Origin: Firmicutes bacterium UBA911
GTDB taxonomy: Bacteria; Bacillota; Desulfotomaculia; Desulfotomaculales; Desulforudaceae
Length of the DNA stretch: 31,771 nucleotides
Assembly: GCA_002294005.1 (NCBI GenBank)
Contig: DBEH01000003.1
Span: forward strand, 1-31,771
Direction: 5' to 3'
Below the pieces are notes generated by a model that did no database searches, had not been told where the DNA came from, and saw nothing but the letters and a program-made list of their open reading frames with translations. This document shows, piece after piece, positions 30,606 through 31,771 of the stretch. Both the position numbers and the translations under genes were made by a program. Each line of letters starts with the position of its first letter. The first letter of the stretch is position 1.

Positions 30606-31543
30606 TCGAGGACGGCCCCCAGGCTTTCGGCCAGTCCCTTGAGGTGGTAGCCACCCTCCAGGGCGGCCACGATCCGGCCCCCGCAGTGGGCTTCGGCGAT
30701 CTCCCGGACGAGGCCCGCCAGGCGTGCGTAGCCGGTGGGCGTCAGTCCGAGCCCGCCGAGCGGGTCGGCGTAGTACCCGTCCTGGCCCGCCGAGACCATC
30801 ACCAGCTCGGGACGGTAGTCACCGGCGGCCGGCACCAGGACTTCGCGGAAGGCGGCCTCGCATCCGGCGTCGCCCGCACTGTCCGACAGGGGCACGTTGA
30901 TGTTGAACCCCGCTCCCTCCCCCCGTCCCACCCGGCCGGCGTGGCCGGTGCCCGGGTAGCCGTACCGGCTGTGGATCGAAAAGAAAAGCACGCGGGGATC
31001 CTCATAGAAGATCTCCTCGGTGCCGTTGCCGTGGTGGAAATCCCAGTCCACCGCCAGGATGCGCTTCAGGCCGTAGACCTCGAGCGCGTGGCGGGCGGCC
31101 ACCGCCACGTTGTTGAACAGGCAAAACCCCATCGACCGTGCGGGCAGGGCGTGGTGGCCGGGCGGCCGCACGAGCGCCAGGGCCCGGTCGAAACGGCCGT
31201 CCATGACCGCCTCCAGGGCGGTGATCGCACCCCCGGCGGCCCACATCGCCACCTCGTAACTGGCCGGACAGACGGCGGTGTCCGGGTCCAGGCGCCGCCG
31301 GCCCTGCCGGCACGCCTCCCGGACGCCGGCCACATACTCCGCCGCGTGCACCCGCTCCACTTCCGCCTCGGCGGCCCGCCGGGGCCGCACCACGGGAGCC
31401 CGGTCAAAACGGCCGGCGGCCTGCAGGGCGGCCGTCGCGTGGCGCAGCCGCTCCGCGCTCTCCGGATGGGCGCCGGTATCGTGCTCCAGATAGATCGGAT
31501 CGTAGACCACCGCCAGGCGCGTCTCCCGCGCCGCAGGCTGCAC
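30593..31543 (-). CDS. Histone deacetylase-family (AcuC/acetoin-utilisation type) deacetylase
   Basis: A zinc amidohydrolase removing acetyl or acyl groups from proteins or polyamines, 316 residues. Catalytic His130/His131 (RPPGHHA), zinc ligands Asp168 and His170 (VDWDFHHGNG) and Asp255 (SAGQDGYYADP), and Tyr299 in LEGGYH are all present. The N-terminus has YLEHDTGAHPESAERL as usual. Length and motifs fit the bacterial class II-like group. Substrate unknown. No acuA or acetyl-CoA synthetase gene lies next to it. Start GTG at 31543 has no good ribosome site; the purine-rich GGGGAGGGG at 31564-31572 is farther away than normal. Confidence 0.9.
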   Translation of the reverse strand: MQPAARETRLAVVYDPIYLEHDTGAHPESAERLRHATAALQAAGRFDRAPVVRPRRAAEAEVERVHAAEYVAGVREACRQGRRRLDPDTAVCPASYEVAMWAAGGAITALEAVMDGRFDRALALVRPPGHHALPARSMGFCLFNNVAVAARHALEVYGLKRILAVDWDFHHGNGTEEIFYEDPRVLFFSIHSRYGYPGTGHAGRVGRGEGAGFNINVPLSDSAGDAGCEAAFREVLVPAAGDYRPELVMVSAGQDGYYADPLGGLGLTPTGYARLAGLVREIAEAHCGGRIVAALEGGYHLKGLAESLGAVLDAWT

Positions 31544-31620
31544 AGGTGTTTTGATGGTGCACCCCTCCCCGTCGCTGATGCCTTAATAGTGCTAGTTCGC
31601 GCCGCGCGGCGGATTCTCCT

Positions 31621-31650
31621 CTTGACGTGAGTGTAAGGTTTAAGTAGGTG
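31621..31650 (+). promoter_or_regulatory. Possible MerR-type promoter
   Basis: CTTGACGTGAGTGTAAGG (31621-31638) followed by TTTAAG resembles promoters of MerR-family control, where the palindrome lies between -35 TTGACG and a distant -10. The -10 (TAGGTG or TAAGTA) is poor. It points to the gene leaving the right edge. Confidence 0.3.
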
Positions 31651-31672
31651 ACTGGGGGTCGGGAGTAGAAGT

Positions 31673-31729
31673 GAGACCTCAAGCGGCTTCCCACGAGGGG
31701 AGCCCTCCCGGCAAAAGGGGTGAGGTCTC
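31673..31729 (+). promoter_or_regulatory. Structured leader with nested hairpins before the right-edge gene
   Basis: GAGACCTCA (31673-31681) pairs perfectly with TGAGGTCTC (31721-31729), closing a 57-base element. Inside, GGCTTCCC (31685-31692) pairs with GGGGAGCC (31697-31704) around an ACGA loop, and CTCCC / GGGG may form a third stem. The closing strand overlaps the GGGGTGAGG ribosome site, so folding would hide it. This suits a riboswitch or RNA-based translation control. The ACGA loop recalls guanidine-II hairpins, but only one such hairpin is seen. Confidence 0.5.
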
Positions 31730-31771
31730 GTGTTGACGATTCGCTTTCTGGTTGAGGTAGTCCTGTTTCTG
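31730..31771 (+). CDS. 5' start of a gene cut by the right edge
   Basis: GTG (31730) or TTG (31733) after GGGGTGAGG opens a frame of 14 codons, reading M-L-T-I-R-F-L-V-E-V-V-L-F-L, hydrophobic and thus perhaps a membrane segment or signal peptide. Nothing more can be said from 42 bases. Its leader is the hairpin element just upstream. Confidence 0.4.
   Translation, partial: MLTIRFLVEVVLFL

Noticed and set aside
31673..31729. Guanidine-II (mini-ykkC) riboswitch
   Set aside because: That class needs two hairpins with ACGR loops; only one ACGA hairpin is visible, and the first codons do not resemble an SMR exporter.

Overview
The window reads as chromosomal DNA of a G+C-rich, low-oxygen Firmicute of the class Clostridia (Desulfotomaculum / Pelotomaculum / Desulforudis type). 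This is inference from gene content, not from a marker gene. The supporting content is a YaaL/DUF2508 protein, an ftsE-ftsX-M23 peptidase-S41 peptidase-PDZ membrane protein cluster in the same order as the Bacillus ftsEX-ctpB-minJ region, a tungsten-type aldehyde:ferredoxin oxidoreductase, a CooT-like protein, and a PerR-like regulator with reverse rubrerythrin. Start codons are often GTG or TTG, once apparently CTG, mostly behind strong AGGAGG-like sites. The high G+C content creates many long open frames antisense to real genes, and these were left out.

Layout. 1-2.2 kb: the 5' part of a sugar-type substrate-binding lipoprotein (leaves the left edge), a DUF2508 gene and a convergent family-4 uracil-DNA glycosylase. 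2.2-3.5 kb: an imperfect inverted repeat, a small CooT-like gene with a consensus promoter, and a Phd/YefM-PIN toxin-antitoxin pair. 3.7-9.05 kb (minus strand): the division and envelope cluster ftsE, ftsX, EnvC-like M23 peptidase, Ctp protease and MinJ-like PDZ protein. 9.4-12 kb: a 2-nitropropane-dioxygenase/FabK-type flavoprotein with an unusual cysteine cluster, and threonine synthase. 12-15.5 kb: aldehyde ferredoxin oxidoreductase, a MoaD/ThiS sulfur carrier and its E1-like activator, then a leader with a terminator and a small gene broken by an in-frame amber codon. 15.7-17 kb: nitroreductase and SDR. 17.1-19.4 kb: CbiM-CbiQ-CbiO cobalt/nickel ECF importer, preceded by two 38-bp direct repeats that each hold a 13-bp palindrome. 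19.7-23 kb: an unknown protein, an isoaspartyl peptidase gene with a one-base frameshift, and a gamma-glutamylcyclotransferase-glycosyltransferase fusion. 23.2-26 kb: TrkA-TrkH potassium uptake. 26.1-29 kb: a diguanylate cyclase, a CBS-domain protein and a DUF4846 lipoprotein. 29-31.8 kb: a RelE toxin remnant, reverse rubrerythrin, a PerR-like regulator with a PerR-box promoter, the 3' remnant of a Cys/Met-metabolism PLP enzyme, an AcuC-type deacetylase, and the structured leader and first codons of a gene that leaves the right edge.

The functional units that hang together are: FtsEX driving periplasmic peptidoglycan hydrolysis, with a carboxy-terminal protease and a PDZ scaffold in the same transcript; AOR with its own sulfur-carrier pair for pterin cofactor assembly; the CbiMQO metal importer; the TrkAH potassium system; and a peroxide-stress pair (PerR and rubrerythrin). 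Several small relics (relE tail, PLP-enzyme tail, amber and frameshift genes, a duplicated trkH end) show ongoing gene decay. I found no mobile element with a transposase, no CRISPR array and no rRNA or tRNA. I do not see one clearly new system. The best candidates for something undescribed are the repeat/palindrome pair before cbiM, the leader at the right edge, the AOR-adjacent amber gene with its leader, and the two-domain fusion protein.
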